A stretch of 64,000 nt of DNA from Sphingobacterium zeae (GTDB taxonomy: Bacteria > Bacteroidota > Bacteroidia > Sphingobacteriales > Sphingobacteriaceae): contig NZ_JAUTBA010000001.1 in assembly GCF_030818895.1 (NCBI RefSeq), positions 1,612,001-1,676,000 on the forward strand. The letters run 5' to 3'. The notes under the pieces are model-generated. The model searched no databases, was not told the origin of the DNA, and was given only the letters and a program-made list of their open reading frames with translations. Positions 1 to 8,146 of the stretch are shown here, piece by piece. Each line of letters opens with the position of its first letter. The stretch's first letter is position 1. The position numbers were made by a program, and so were the translations under genes.

Positions 1-992
1 TCCTGAATTTGTGCTTTGAGGAGAACTTTAGACGTGACGAAAGGCTGTTGGCTTTCGGAGAGGATGTGGGTAAAATTGGCGATGTAAATCAGGGTTTTGC
101 AGGATTACAGGAGAAACTTGGTGTACATCGTGTATTTGATACTGGTATTCGGGAGAATTCGATTATAGGCAAAGGGCTTGGTTTGGCAATCCGCGGGTTC
201 CGTCCGATAGCCGAAATCCAATATTTAGATTACCTAATTTACGGCATTACAGTAGCAAGTGACGATTTGTCAACTTTAAGTTACCGTACTTTTGCTGGAC
301 AGAAAGCGCCAGTGATTATTCGTACACGCGGCCATCGATTAGAAGGTATATGGCACTCCGGGTCACCGATGTCGGTCATTTTAGGCGCTCTGAGAGGTTT
401 ACATGTGTGCGTGCCGCGTAATATGACCCAGGCAGCGGGGATGTATAATACCCTGTTCCGCTCTGATGAACCGGCTATTGTTGTCGAATGTCTCAATGGG
501 TATCGTCTAAAAGAGCGTCTACCAGAAAACGTTGGTGAATTTACGGTACCAATCGGTTATGCCGAATGTGTTAAAGAGGGAAGCGATATTACTGTAGTAT
601 CCTATGGTTCCACTTTGCGTGTTGTTGAAGAAGCCGCCATGGAATTGGAACGCTTGGGGATATTTATCGAAATTATTGATGCACAGACATTGCAGCCTTT
701 TGACAAAGGAAAACTTTGCGCCGAATCACTGAAGAAAACAAATAAGCTACTTATTGTAGATGAGGATGTGCCAGGCGGGGCTTCAGCCTTTATCTTACAA
801 GAGGTGTTAGAGAAGCAAAATGGCTACTATCTATTGGATAGTCAGCCGCGGACGCTGACTGCAAAAGCACATCGCCCGCCATATGGCTCCGATGGGGATT
901 ATTTCTCGAAGCCATCTTCTGATGATGTTGTCGAGACAGTATATGCAATTATGCATGAAGCTAATCCAGAAAAATATCCATCTATGTTTTAA
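1..992 (+). CDS. E1 component, beta half, of a 2-oxo acid dehydrogenase (5' truncated)
   Basis: The protein is the C-terminal part of a thiamine-diphosphate dependent E1 enzyme: a pyrimidine-binding transketolase domain ([17 protein letters not shown] near the start, then the QYLDYLIYG stretch) followed by a transketolase C-terminal domain ([29 protein letters not shown]). This is the beta half of pyruvate or branched-chain 2-oxo acid dehydrogenase, which decarboxylates the 2-oxo acid and passes the acyl group to E2. The frame is open to the window edge, and the apparent TTG at position 9 is internal, so the true start lies outside. In Bacteroidota alpha and beta halves are often fused in one chain; that is likely here but not visible. 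Substrate cannot be decided from this half. Confidence 0.88.
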   Translation, partial: LNLCFEENFRRDERLLAFGEDVGKIGDVNQGFAGLQEKLGVHRVFDTGIRENSIIGKGLGLAIRGFRPIAEIQYLDYLIYGITVASDDLSTLSYRTFAGQKAPVIIRTRGHRLEGIWHSGSPMSVILGALRGLHVCVPRNMTQAAGMYNTLFRSDEPAIVVECLNGYRLKERLPENVGEFTVPIGYAECVKEGSDITVVSYGSTLRVVEEAAMELERLGIFIEIIDAQTLQPFDKGKLCAESLKKTNKLLIVDEDVPGGASAFILQEVLEKQNGYYLLDSQPRTLTAKAHRPPYGSDGDYFSKPSSDDVVETVYAIMHEANPEKYPSMF

Positions 993-1009
993 TAGATGGA
1001 TATCTTTTT
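971..1009. terminator. bidirectional terminator overlapping the E1 stop codon
   Basis: Inverted repeat ATATCCATCTAT (974-985) and ATAGATGGATAT (992-1003) with a 6-base loop. It is followed by CTTTTTG on the plus strand and by a T-run on the minus strand, so it can end both the E1 gene and the convergent ROK gene. The E1 stop codon sits in the loop. Confidence 0.75.
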
Positions 1010-1054
1010 GCTTTACTAAGCTATATATTCCAAGGGTTGGGATGATATGTTTTC

Positions 1055-1909
1055 TTAATTGAATATACTCGCCGCGCCAATCATAGCTGCTTTTTCACCA
1101 AGTATTGCTGTATAAATTTGAAATCTCTCAAATTCTTTTCGGTCACTAATGAAAATAGGTAGCGCTTTGGCGATATTGCCACCGACTATAAATATTTCAG
1201 CAGCATGTTTCTCTGCGAAGAACTGCATAAAATCAAAGAGATGTTTAGCATATTCATCTTTGATGATTTGAAATTCATCAGTTTCCCGATGATGATCTAA
1301 AATATCTTTAAGTCCCGTAACATCTTTTCCTGATACTTCTTTGAAACGTTTGATGAACCACCGTGTGACAAGAAATTCTTCGAAAATACAATCTCCATAA
1401 GGACTATTCCATAGTGCCGCATCGAAAGCTTTCTCACCTTGATTCCAAACTGCAGATCCAAGTCCAGTGCCCAACGTAATTCCTAGTATACGCTTATTCG
1501 TTTGCAGTTGTTGTACGAATATTTCACCTTGTAAGAAAGCCGCTGCGTCATTGATAAAGTGAATAGACATAGGGGACAGTCCCAGTTCTTTAGCTAGCAG
1601 AGATTTGATATCTTGGTTGTAAAGATGGTCGTATTTGCTTTGTCCTTGTATCTTTGATATTCCATTTTCGTAGTCAAACGGGCCAGGCATGGCAATTCCG
1701 ATGAATTGAATAGGAGCAGGAGAGGTGGCTACAATATCACTAATAGCTGATGACCAGGTTTGTAAAATCGTTTTAGCATCTCCTTGAGAAAAAACGTGGC
1801 TTCTGGCCACGTTTTCTAGGTATATATTCCATTGTTTTGTGTCAATGATACAGGCAGAAATATGTGTGCCTCCAATATCAACACCTACGACATAATTATC
1901 TTGCAGCAT
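1055..1909 (-). CDS. ROK family sugar kinase
   Basis: The N-terminal phosphate-binding motif [16 protein letters not shown] and the second motif [13 protein letters not shown] place this 284-residue protein in the ROK superfamily of ATP-dependent sugar kinases and regulators. It has no DNA-binding domain, so a kinase is favoured over a repressor. The usual ROK zinc cluster (CxCGxxGCxE) is not present; the corresponding region reads [10 protein letters not shown], so it resembles the zinc-free branch that includes polyphosphate-type glucokinases. The start overlaps the end of aroC by 14 bases, which suggests co-transcription. Substrate is not determined. Confidence 0.8.
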   Translation of the reverse strand: MLQDNYVVGVDIGGTHISACIIDTKQWNIYLENVARSHVFSQGDAKTILQTWSSAISDIVATSPAPIQFIGIAMPGPFDYENGISKIQGQSKYDHLYNQDIKSLLAKELGLSPMSIHFINDAAAFLQGEIFVQQLQTNKRILGITLGTGLGSAVWNQGEKAFDAALWNSPYGDCIFEEFLVTRWFIKRFKEVSGKDVTGLKDILDHHRETDEFQIIKDEYAKHLFDFMQFFAEKHAAEIFIVGGNIAKALPIFISDRKEFERFQIYTAILGEKAAMIGAASIFN

Positions 1910-3002
1910 GTTTGTAACTTTGATTTTTAAGTAGATGATCCGCGATTACAAGTGCCGCCATAGCTTCCACAATAATTACTGCTCTTGAAACAACACAAGG
2001 GTCATGTCTTCCCTTGCCACTAGCAATAGCAGGGTTGCCATGGACATCCACCGTTTCTTGATCTCTCATGATAGTGGCAACAGGCTTAAATGCTACTTTG
2101 AACGTAATATCCATACCATTTGAAATCCCGCCCTGAATACCTCCAGAGAAGTTGGTATGCGTGTGCACTCGAGTTAAATCATGGTCATCTGCTACAAATA
2201 TATCATTATGTTCGGAACCTCGCAACTCTGATCCAGCAAAACCTGAACCATATTCAAAACCATGTACGGCATTGATGCTCATCATTGCCTTGGCAAGATC
2301 CGCATGTAGTTTATCAAAGACGGGTTCGCCTAAGCCCACGGGGACATGTCTGATGACAGCCGATATACGTCCACCAACAGTATCACCAGCTTTTCTGATA
2401 GAATCGATAAATTCAACCATTTCATTCGCTGTTGCTGGATCCGCGCAACGTGCGATGTTGGATTCTCGTAAATCAAGAAGGCTCTTAAGATCTTTTGTAT
2501 CCACATTTGGTGCTTCAATAGTACCAACTCCAGAAACGTGGGCAAAGATTTCTATACCAAATTGGTTTAGAAAGCTCTTCGCTACAGCGCCAGCAGCAAC
2601 ACGGGCTGCAGTCTCCCTTGCAGAAGAACGTCCTCCACCGCGATAATCACGGATGCCATATTTCATCTGATAGGTGAAATCAGCATGAGAAGGTCTGAAA
2701 ATATCTTTGATATGTGTGTAATCTTTTGAGCGCTGATCTTCATTTGGAATGACAATTGCAATAGGTGTACCTGTTGATTTTCCTTCGAATACACCGGATA
2801 ATATTTGTGCTGTATCACTCTCTTTCCTTTGCGTCGTTATTTTGGATTGACCTGGTTTTCGTTTGTCGAGCTCAGACTGGATAAAATCCTCGTCTATTAT
2901 TATATTTGAAGGGCAACCATCAATAATTACACCGATAGCTTTGCCATGTGATTCGCCAAAAGTGCTGATTCTGAATAAGTCGCCAAATGAATTTCCTGCC
3001 AT
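1896..3002 (-). CDS. aroC: chorismate synthase
   Basis: Converts 5-enolpyruvylshikimate 3-phosphate to chorismate with reduced FMN, the last common step of aromatic amino acid synthesis, in the cytoplasm. The 368-residue length is typical. Signature motifs are GESHG at residues 16-20, [14 protein letters not shown], and the glycine/arginine-rich [17 protein letters not shown]. It lies downstream of aroA on the same strand, but a hairpin terminator (3165-3197) and a possible promoter lie between them, so it may be transcribed separately and escape the attenuator that controls pheA-aroG-aroA. The overlap with the ROK gene is unusual for a shikimate gene. Confidence 0.96.
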   Translation of the reverse strand: MAGNSFGDLFRISTFGESHGKAIGVIIDGCPSNIIIDEDFIQSELDKRKPGQSKITTQRKESDTAQILSGVFEGKSTGTPIAIVIPNEDQRSKDYTHIKDIFRPSHADFTYQMKYGIRDYRGGGRSSARETAARVAAGAVAKSFLNQFGIEIFAHVSGVGTIEAPNVDTKDLKSLLDLRESNIARCADPATANEMVEFIDSIRKAGDTVGGRISAVIRHVPVGLGEPVFDKLHADLAKAMMSINAVHGFEYGSGFAGSELRGSEHNDIFVADDHDLTRVHTHTNFSGGIQGGISNGMDITFKVAFKPVATIMRDQETVDVHGNPAIASGKGRHDPCVVSRAVIIVEAMAALVIADHLLKNQSYKHAAR

Positions 3003-3071
3003 AAAAATTAAATTTCAATAAACTTAGATAAATTTGCATTTAAATGCAATTGTAAAGCTAGAGAAGGAATA

Positions 3072-3079
3072 CAAATTTA
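3072..3079 (-). promoter_or_regulatory. candidate -7 element upstream of aroC
   Basis: The minus strand reads TAAATTTG, matching the Bacteroidota consensus TAnnTTTG, 70 bases before the aroC start codon. No clear TTTG -33 element is present at the expected distance, so confidence is low. Confidence 0.35.
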
Positions 3080-3164
3080 TGGATTTGCCACCTGTCTTAA
3101 GCCTTAAGGATTGTATTGCATGATTTTGTCCCAGGTGAAAAGCCTGTTGGGGTACAATAGGTGG

Positions 3165-3197
3165 AAACAGGGATTAATGTTTATTTAATCCCTGTTT
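3165..3197 (-). terminator. hairpin after aroA
   Basis: AAACAGGGATTAA (3165-3177) pairs perfectly with TTAATCCCTGTTT (3185-3197) across a 7-base loop, 8 bases after the aroA stop. The 13-bp stem is strong but the following T-run is short, so it may act as a partial terminator between aroA and aroC. Confidence 0.6.
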
Positions 3198-3204
3198 TAA
3201 TCTA

Positions 3205-4455
3205 CTAGTCAATGACAAAAGCTTGCGCTTGTAAATGATTCCAAAAATCAGGATATGATTTTTCTACAACTTGAGGTTCAGCGATCTTAATCTGGTCAAA
3301 AACTAATGCCAGTGGTGCGAACGCCATCGCCATGCGGTGATCTTCGTAAGTATCGAAGGTGACCTCTTCAGGCTGATATACCCGTGCTGTTTTCAGGTGG
3401 TAGGTATCGCCATCTTCAATCAGCTCGGCTCCAAATTTCGCAATTTCGTTCTGTAGTGCCGCAATACGGTCAGTCTCTTTGATTTTTAAAGTTTCCAAGC
3501 CCGTAAACGATACATCGCGTTTTAACGCAGCCGCGACAACAACCACAGTTTGTGCGAGATCGGGACATTCTTTAAAGTTGAATAAGCTTAGGTCCGAATC
3601 GATTACCTTTTTATTTAAATGTAATCCGTCCGATTCAAAGCTCGATTGTACACCAAAATGCTCCATAATGCCTATAATCGCAATATCACCCTGTAAGCTA
3701 TTTTTTCTTAATCCGGGTAATACAATCGATGCGTTCGCATCTGCCAGTGCGACGATAGCGTACCAATAGGAAGCAGCGCTCCAATCTGGTTCGACATATA
3801 TTGTTTGTTTATCAAATGTCTGCGGCGCAATTTTAATCGCGTTGCTCGTCCATTCATGTTCAATCCCTACACTTTTTAGCATATCCAACGTCATGGATAC
3901 GTAAGGTCTGGAGGTCAATTCACCCTCAATCTCTAAAGTGAGCCCTTTTTTTAATGCCGGTGCAATTAATAATAGCGCTGATATATATTGGCTGCTGATA
4001 TCTCCCTTAATCTTAACGCGGTCTTTTCCTTGAAACAGCCCGCCCTCAATCTTCAAAGGAGGGTATCCGACTTTCTTTTCATAGTGGATGTCAGCGCCAA
4101 TTTCTTTCATGGCATCAACCAATATACCTATAGGACGCTGTTGCATGCGCTCAGTCCCTGTCAGAATAAAATTGCCTTTAACAAGGTTAAGGTAAGCCGT
4201 TAAGAATCGCATGGCCGTTCCTGCGGGACCGATGTCAATCGTGTTGAATCCGGGTTTCGGATCTGAAGCAATTTGTAGCACACGGTTTAAAGTTACCGTA
4301 TCTGCAGCTTCAGAAAGGTTGGCTATTTCAACTTGTCCTTTGCTTAATGATTGGATGATAAGAGCACGGTTGCTCTCAGATTTTGAACCTGTGAGTTGAA
4401 CCGTACCCTGTATTTTTTTTGAAGGATGCGTCAGCGTGATGACTTGTTGATTCAT
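3205..4455 (-). CDS. aroA: 3-phosphoshikimate 1-carboxyvinyltransferase (EPSP synthase)
   Basis: Transfers the enolpyruvyl group of phosphoenolpyruvate to shikimate 3-phosphate. The 416-residue protein shows the EPSP synthase landmarks: TGSKSESNRALI near residue 23, GPAGTAMRFLTAYL near residue 77, and the C-terminal YEDHRMAMAFAPL. Its start codon overlaps the stop codon of the upstream DAHP synthase gene as TAATG, which implies translational coupling, and the attenuator ahead of pheA should therefore also control this gene. A hairpin follows the stop. Confidence 0.95.
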   Translation of the reverse strand: MNQQVITLTHPSKKIQGTVQLTGSKSESNRALIIQSLSKGQVEIANLSEAADTVTLNRVLQIASDPKPGFNTIDIGPAGTAMRFLTAYLNLVKGNFILTGTERMQQRPIGILVDAMKEIGADIHYEKKVGYPPLKIEGGLFQGKDRVKIKGDISSQYISALLLIAPALKKGLTLEIEGELTSRPYVSMTLDMLKSVGIEHEWTSNAIKIAPQTFDKQTIYVEPDWSAASYWYAIVALADANASIVLPGLRKNSLQGDIAIIGIMEHFGVQSSFESDGLHLNKKVIDSDLSLFNFKECPDLAQTVVVVAAALKRDVSFTGLETLKIKETDRIAALQNEIAKFGAELIEDGDTYHLKTARVYQPEEVTFDTYEDHRMAMAFAPLALVFDQIKIAEPQVVEKSYPDFWNHLQAQAFVID

Positions 4456-5567
4456 TATGCTTCTGCTGTTGGTTGTTCCTGAGTGTTCATGACCACATTT
4501 TGTTTGCGGATAGATTCGTTGTGAATTAATTCGAGGAATTTTGTCGAAAATTCACTTCCCAAAGAAAGCGCCTCTGCTAATTTGGTGCGTTTTTGAACAA
4601 TCTCGTCCCAGCGGTTAACTTGTAAGATAGTGACATTGTTGTCCCTTTTGTATTCTCCAATTTTCTCGGCAATTTTCATACGTTCCCCAATTTTTTGGAT
4701 AATCAAATCATCTAATTTGTCGATGTTGCTACGCAACTCAGCTAATTTGTCTTCGAATGAAGGATTGTCGGACGCCGCCTTACGTAAAGTTAAGTGATCG
4801 ATCAAATCAGCTAATGCAGCAGGAGTAACCTGTTGTTTAGCATCAGTCCATGCAACAGATGGGTCTATATGCGATTCGATAATTAATCCTTGCATATCCA
4901 TATCCATTGCCTTTTGTGCGATATACGGTAGCAATTCGCGGTTTCCACAGATGTGACTTGGATCGTTGATGATTGGTAAAGTAGGGCAGGCAGTTTTTAA
5001 TTGGATTGCTAAATCCCACATCGGTTCATTACGAAATGCGGTTTTTTCGTACGAAGAGAATCCTCTATGGATAGCACCCAATTTTTTAATACCAGCACGA
5101 TTGATACGTTCCAGTGCACCAATCCATAAAGATAAATCTGGATTTACCGGATTTTTAACGAATACTGGAATATCTACACCTTGTAACGCGTCAGCAATTT
5201 CCTGGACGGTAAATGGATTCGCTGTTGAACGTGCACCTACCCATAACACATCCACACCGGCAGCTAACGCTTCTTCCACGTGTTTCGCTGTAGCAACTTC
5301 AGTCGCTGTTAATAGACCAGTCTCTTCTTTTGCTCTTTTTAGCCATTCTAAGCCAATTGAACCAATACCTTCAAATTCTCCAGGACGAGTGCGTGGTTTC
5401 CAGATGCCGGCGCGTAAAATATTTACTTTTCCTGTATTTGCCAACAAATGTGCTGTTGATACCAATTGCTCTTCTGTTTCAGCACTACACGGGCCTGCAA
5501 TGATTAAAGGTTTGTCTCCTGTGTCCAACCAAGATTTTAAAGGAGTGATGTCTAATGTATTTTTCAT
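4455..5567 (-). CDS. DAHP synthase / chorismate mutase bifunctional protein
   Basis: Residues about 20-265 form a class I DAHP synthase of the KDO8PS-like type (IIAGPCSAETEEQL, ILRAGIWKPRTRPGEFEG, INDPSHICGNRELL), which condenses phosphoenolpyruvate and erythrose 4-phosphate. Residues about 275-355 form an AroQ-type chorismate mutase (ELRSNIDKLDDLIIQKIGERM, IAEKIGEYKRDNN), which turns chorismate into prephenate. This synthase-first, mutase-last fusion is standard in Bacteroidota and lets the mutase domain act as the allosteric sensor. The gene is 39 bases after pheA and shares TAATG with aroA, so first and late steps of Phe/Tyr synthesis sit in one transcription unit behind a Phe/Tyr leader. 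Confidence 0.94.
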   Translation of the reverse strand: MKNTLDITPLKSWLDTGDKPLIIAGPCSAETEEQLVSTAHLLANTGKVNILRAGIWKPRTRPGEFEGIGSIGLEWLKRAKEETGLLTATEVATAKHVEEALAAGVDVLWVGARSTANPFTVQEIADALQGVDIPVFVKNPVNPDLSLWIGALERINRAGIKKLGAIHRGFSSYEKTAFRNEPMWDLAIQLKTACPTLPIINDPSHICGNRELLPYIAQKAMDMDMQGLIIESHIDPSVAWTDAKQQVTPAALADLIDHLTLRKAASDNPSFEDKLAELRSNIDKLDDLIIQKIGERMKIAEKIGEYKRDNNVTILQVNRWDEIVQKRTKLAEALSLGSEFSTKFLELIHNESIRKQNVVMNTQEQPTAEA

Positions 5568-5606
5568 GTTAAGTTTGATTATCTATGTTATCTAAGCTAT
5601 TGTTAA

Positions 5607-6431
5607 TTATAGTTTTTCGTTTTTGACATATTCGCCCATAATATTGAAATTGATACTATGTTTGAGAACTTTTCGGATAGCTGCTTCGTAGTCCGTCTGC
5701 TTTTTCCATTCCACGTCGACGAAAAAGTCATACTCATTGCGCTTCCCAATGACGGGCATCGACTGAATTTTGCTCAAATTGATATTTTGGTCTGCAAAAC
5801 ATTGTAAAATGGTTGCTAGAGATCCAACCGTATTACCTGTTTGGAAAGATAATGATGCTTTGTTTGCATTTTTATGTTCTATTACCTCATTGGATAATAC
5901 CAAAAAGCGTGTAGCATTCTTTTTATTGGTTTCGATTCTCTTTTCTAGAATTTCAAGACCGTAAACCTCGGCGGCCAGTGTGCCTGCTATGGCAGCCGTG
6001 TCAGTTAGTTTACGCTCAGCAATCATTTTTGCAGTTGCCGCAGTGTCAGAACCCTCCGTTATACGTACTCCTTCCAGCTCTGAAAGAAATTCTTCACATT
6101 GGCGAATAGCAATCGGATGGGATTCGATATGTTTAATATCTCTTAATTTCACTCCAGGCAATACCATGAGATTCTGTTGAATGTTAAGGTAAACTTCACC
6201 AGTAATATGAAACTTGTAATCTCTTAGCAAATTATAATTTGGTAAGAGGCTTCCGGCAATGGAATTTTCGATCGCCATAACGATATAGTCAACTTTTCTC
6301 TGCTTCAGCAATTCACAAGTTTTCTTAAACGAATCACATTCGACAATTTCAACTTCTCTTCCGAAAAATTTAAATGCAGCTTCTTCATGAAATGATGCCT
6401 TTGCGCCTTGTATTGCAATTTTTAAACTCAT
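5607..6431 (-). CDS. pheA: prephenate dehydratase
   Basis: Decarboxylates and dehydrates prephenate to phenylpyruvate, the Phe-specific step. The start is the ATG opening MSLKIAIQGAKASFHEEAAF; an in-frame TTG 33 bases upstream would place the start inside the terminator T-run and is rejected. The catalytic periplasmic-binding-like domain (with ENSIAGSL and the KKNATRFLVLS motif, carrying TRF) is followed by an ACT domain from about residue 190. In the ACT domain the usual Phe-binding signatures GALV and ESRP read GSLA and QSMP, so feedback binding may differ from the E. coli type. There is no chorismate mutase domain; that activity is supplied by the neighbouring fusion. First structural gene of the attenuated operon. 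Confidence 0.95.
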   Translation of the reverse strand: MSLKIAIQGAKASFHEEAAFKFFGREVEIVECDSFKKTCELLKQRKVDYIVMAIENSIAGSLLPNYNLLRDYKFHITGEVYLNIQQNLMVLPGVKLRDIKHIESHPIAIRQCEEFLSELEGVRITEGSDTAATAKMIAERKLTDTAAIAGTLAAEVYGLEILEKRIETNKKNATRFLVLSNEVIEHKNANKASLSFQTGNTVGSLATILQCFADQNINLSKIQSMPVIGKRNEYDFFVDVEWKKQTDYEAAIRKVLKHSINFNIMGEYVKNEKL

Positions 6432-6462
6432 TATTTTTTTGTTTGCTGTTTTGTCTCCAAAC

Positions 6463-6498
6463 AAAAAGAGTCCCGATTATTCGAACCGGGACTCTTTT
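6463..6498 (-). terminator. attenuator terminator upstream of pheA
   Basis: A 12-bp perfect stem (6464-6475 with 6487-6498, core GAGTCCCG/CGGGACTC) with an 11-base loop, followed on the minus strand by TTTTTGTTT. It lies 32 bases before the pheA start codon and after a Phe/Tyr-rich leader ORF, so it is an intrinsic terminator inside the operon leader rather than the end of a gene. Confidence 0.85.
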
Positions 6499-6539
6499 GT
6501 TTGTGTTCTTATGACTTATACACAATCTAATCCCGGCTC
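6483..6539 (-). promoter_or_regulatory. antiterminator pairing competing with the pheA attenuator
   Basis: On the minus strand GAGCCGGGATT (6539-6529) can pair over 11 positions, two of them G-U, with AGTCCCGGTTC (6493-6483). The second arm overlaps the 5' arm of the terminator, so both hairpins cannot form together. The first arm covers the last leader codons and the first base of its stop codon; a ribosome that reaches the stop would mask it and allow termination, while one stalled at the Phe/Tyr codons would leave it free. Confidence 0.72.
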
Positions 6540-6592
6540 TTATGGTTAAAATAAAAGAAGCTAAAATAGAAATATGTATATGTTTTGTTCAT
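6527..6592 (-). CDS. pheL: Phe/Tyr leader peptide of the pheA operon
   Basis: An ATG-initiated ORF of 21 codons ending in TAG. It begins MNKTYTYFYFSFFYF and ends NHKSRD. Codons 5-15 hold five Phe (positions 8, 10, 12, 13, 15) and four Tyr (5, 7, 9, 14), a density not expected by chance even in AT-rich DNA. It follows a promoter match by about 20 bases and precedes mutually exclusive RNA hairpins and pheA. By analogy with enteric pheL and trpL it senses charged tRNA-Phe and perhaps tRNA-Tyr through ribosome stalling. The symbol is given by analogy; the sequence is unrelated to E. coli pheL. A weak AGGA lies just before the ATG. Confidence 0.82.
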   Translation of the reverse strand: MNKTYTYFYFSFFYFNHKSRD

Positions 6593-6612
6593 CCTGATAT
6601 TGTTTGATATTT

Positions 6613-6644
6613 CAAATGTACGAATGTTTTTTATATATCAAAAG
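6613..6644 (-). promoter_or_regulatory. promoter of the pheL-pheA operon
   Basis: On the minus strand CTTTTG (6644-6639) and TACATTTG (6620-6613) are separated by 18 bases, matching the Bacteroidota -33 TTTG and -7 TAnnTTTG elements. Transcription would start near 6606, leaving a very short untranslated stretch before the leader ATG at 6592. Confidence 0.7.
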
Positions 6645-7276
6645 AAAAAATAAATTTTATTCCATTTTTACCTCTATATTATTGTGTTTTTTTAAGCCTT
6701 TTAAAGTCTTGTTTTTAATCATTTTTATGACATTATTTGTTGATTGTAATTTTACTATATTATTGATTTTTAATATTTTATTCGTTTTTTTTAGTTTTTT
6801 TTAAGCTTTTTTTATTGATTTTATCGTTTAATATTTGATATAAATTATATGTTTTTTATTATGTTTTTTTTGTTTAAAAAAATGTGTTTTTAGCGCTAAT
6901 ATTTACAATTTTTTATTCTTTTTTTGCGAAGAAGCAGCTCATATCCATTGGTTAATTTCTCGGTTGTATATCAAGCGAATTTATTTTTATGGAATAAATA
7001 GGTATTGAAGGTATGGGTACGCCAATATTTCAATTTGATTAAGGGTGAATATATTGCGATATTGATATTTAAGCTAAGAGAGCACGATCGGTATGGAAGA
7101 TTTATTCCTTATGTGTATCTTGGGGGAAAATTTAACAATCGGGATTAGTCGGACAGGGCTATCTAGTATCTTACACATTAACACAGCATATGCTGTGTGC
7201 ATATTTATTTTTGAAATTGGAATATCAGCTCGTTCGGGCGAAAACATGGACGCTGGAAATAAATAGATTTTGAATA
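6645..7276. other. gene-free, strongly T-rich interval
   Basis: About 630 bases without a supported gene. From about 6645 to 6930 the plus strand is dominated by T-runs of 4-8 bases (A-tracts on the minus strand), upstream of the pheL promoter; such DNA is often curved and can act as an upstream promoter element. From 6930 on composition returns to normal. It includes the perfect 18-base palindrome ACACAGCATATGCTGTGT at 7181-7198. A 66-codon frame at 6604-6804 is low-complexity and not credible. Confidence 0.5.
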
Positions 7277-8146
7277 ATGATTTTTGTCTTATTAAGTGTT
7301 ATTTGTAGTGTAACTGTAGCGGTTTTATTGAAATTGGGACGACAAAATGGAGCCGAAACCAAACAAGTTATTGTTTGGAATTACCCTATGGCCGTTGCAC
7401 TGACCTATTACGTGCTGAAACCTGACTTAAAATCGCTAGCGCGGGACTATATGCCGGTTACTTTGTATACATCCCTTGCGGTACTCCTCCCGGGAATGTT
7501 TGTTTTCATTGCGTTATCCATTCGGCACAGTGGTTTGGTCAAGACAGAAGTCGCACAGCGTTTGTCGTTATTTATACCACTTTTGGCTTCTTTTTTCTTG
7601 TTTCATGAAAAAATGCAAAGCCTTAAAATGCTTGGAATAGTGGTTGGTTTATTGGCAATTTTATGTTCGATTGGTTGGCAGAGAAATAAGAATAGTAGAT
7701 TAGCAACAGATAGCCGTCATAAAGCATTTTATCCCTTGCTGGTATTCATTGGTATGGGTATCATTGATATTCTTTTTAAGCAAGTCGCGCTACATGTCAG
7801 TATACCGTATATCAGCTCCATGTTTATTATCTTTGTAATGGCGATGTTTATTGCAACGTTATTGTTGCTCTATTTTCTTTTCGTGGAAAAGCAAAATTTT
7901 TCGAAAAAAGCGGTGGGATATGGACTGGTTTTGGGAGTATTCAATTTTTGTAATATTCTATTTTATATGAAAGCACATCGGGCTTTGCCGGAAAACCCAT
8001 CTGTTGTATTTACGGGTATGAACATCGGTGTGATTTCCTTGGGCGCTTTAATTGGCGTCTTATTTTTTAAAGAAAGGCTATCGCTATTAAATTATCTTGG
8101 TATAGCGCTTTCTATTGTTTCAGTTTTAATCATAGCATATCTATGA
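7277..8146 (+). CDS. DMT superfamily (EamA-type) transporter
   Basis: A 289-residue polytopic inner-membrane protein with roughly ten hydrophobic segments in two halves, as in EamA drug/metabolite transporters; the C-terminal half ends with the family-typical segment around VISLGALIGVLFFKERLSLL followed by a last membrane span. Substrate cannot be predicted. Its stop overlaps the start of the next gene as ATGA, starting a three-gene coupled unit with yigZ and a nucleoside phosphorylase, which might point to nucleoside or base handling but this is only a context argument. Confidence 0.85.
   Translation: MIFVLLSVICSVTVAVLLKLGRQNGAETKQVIVWNYPMAVALTYYVLKPDLKSLARDYMPVTLYTSLAVLLPGMFVFIALSIRHSGLVKTEVAQRLSLFIPLLASFFLFHEKMQSLKMLGIVVGLLAILCSIGWQRNKNSRLATDSRHKAFYPLLVFIGMGIIDILFKQVALHVSIPYISSMFIIFVMAMFIATLLLLYFLFVEKQNFSKKAVGYGLVLGVFNFCNILFYMKAHRALPENPSVVFTGMNIGVISLGALIGVLFFKERLSLLNYLGIALSIVSVLIIAYL

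Noticed and set aside
2152..2646. Long plus-strand frame of 164 codons inside aroC
   Set aside because: It is the antisense shadow of a clear chorismate synthase; no signature of its own.
6604..6804. 66-codon Phe-rich plus-strand frame upstream of pheL
   Set aside because: Its Phe content reflects T-runs; it points away from pheA, so it cannot be the leader, and it has no associated hairpins.
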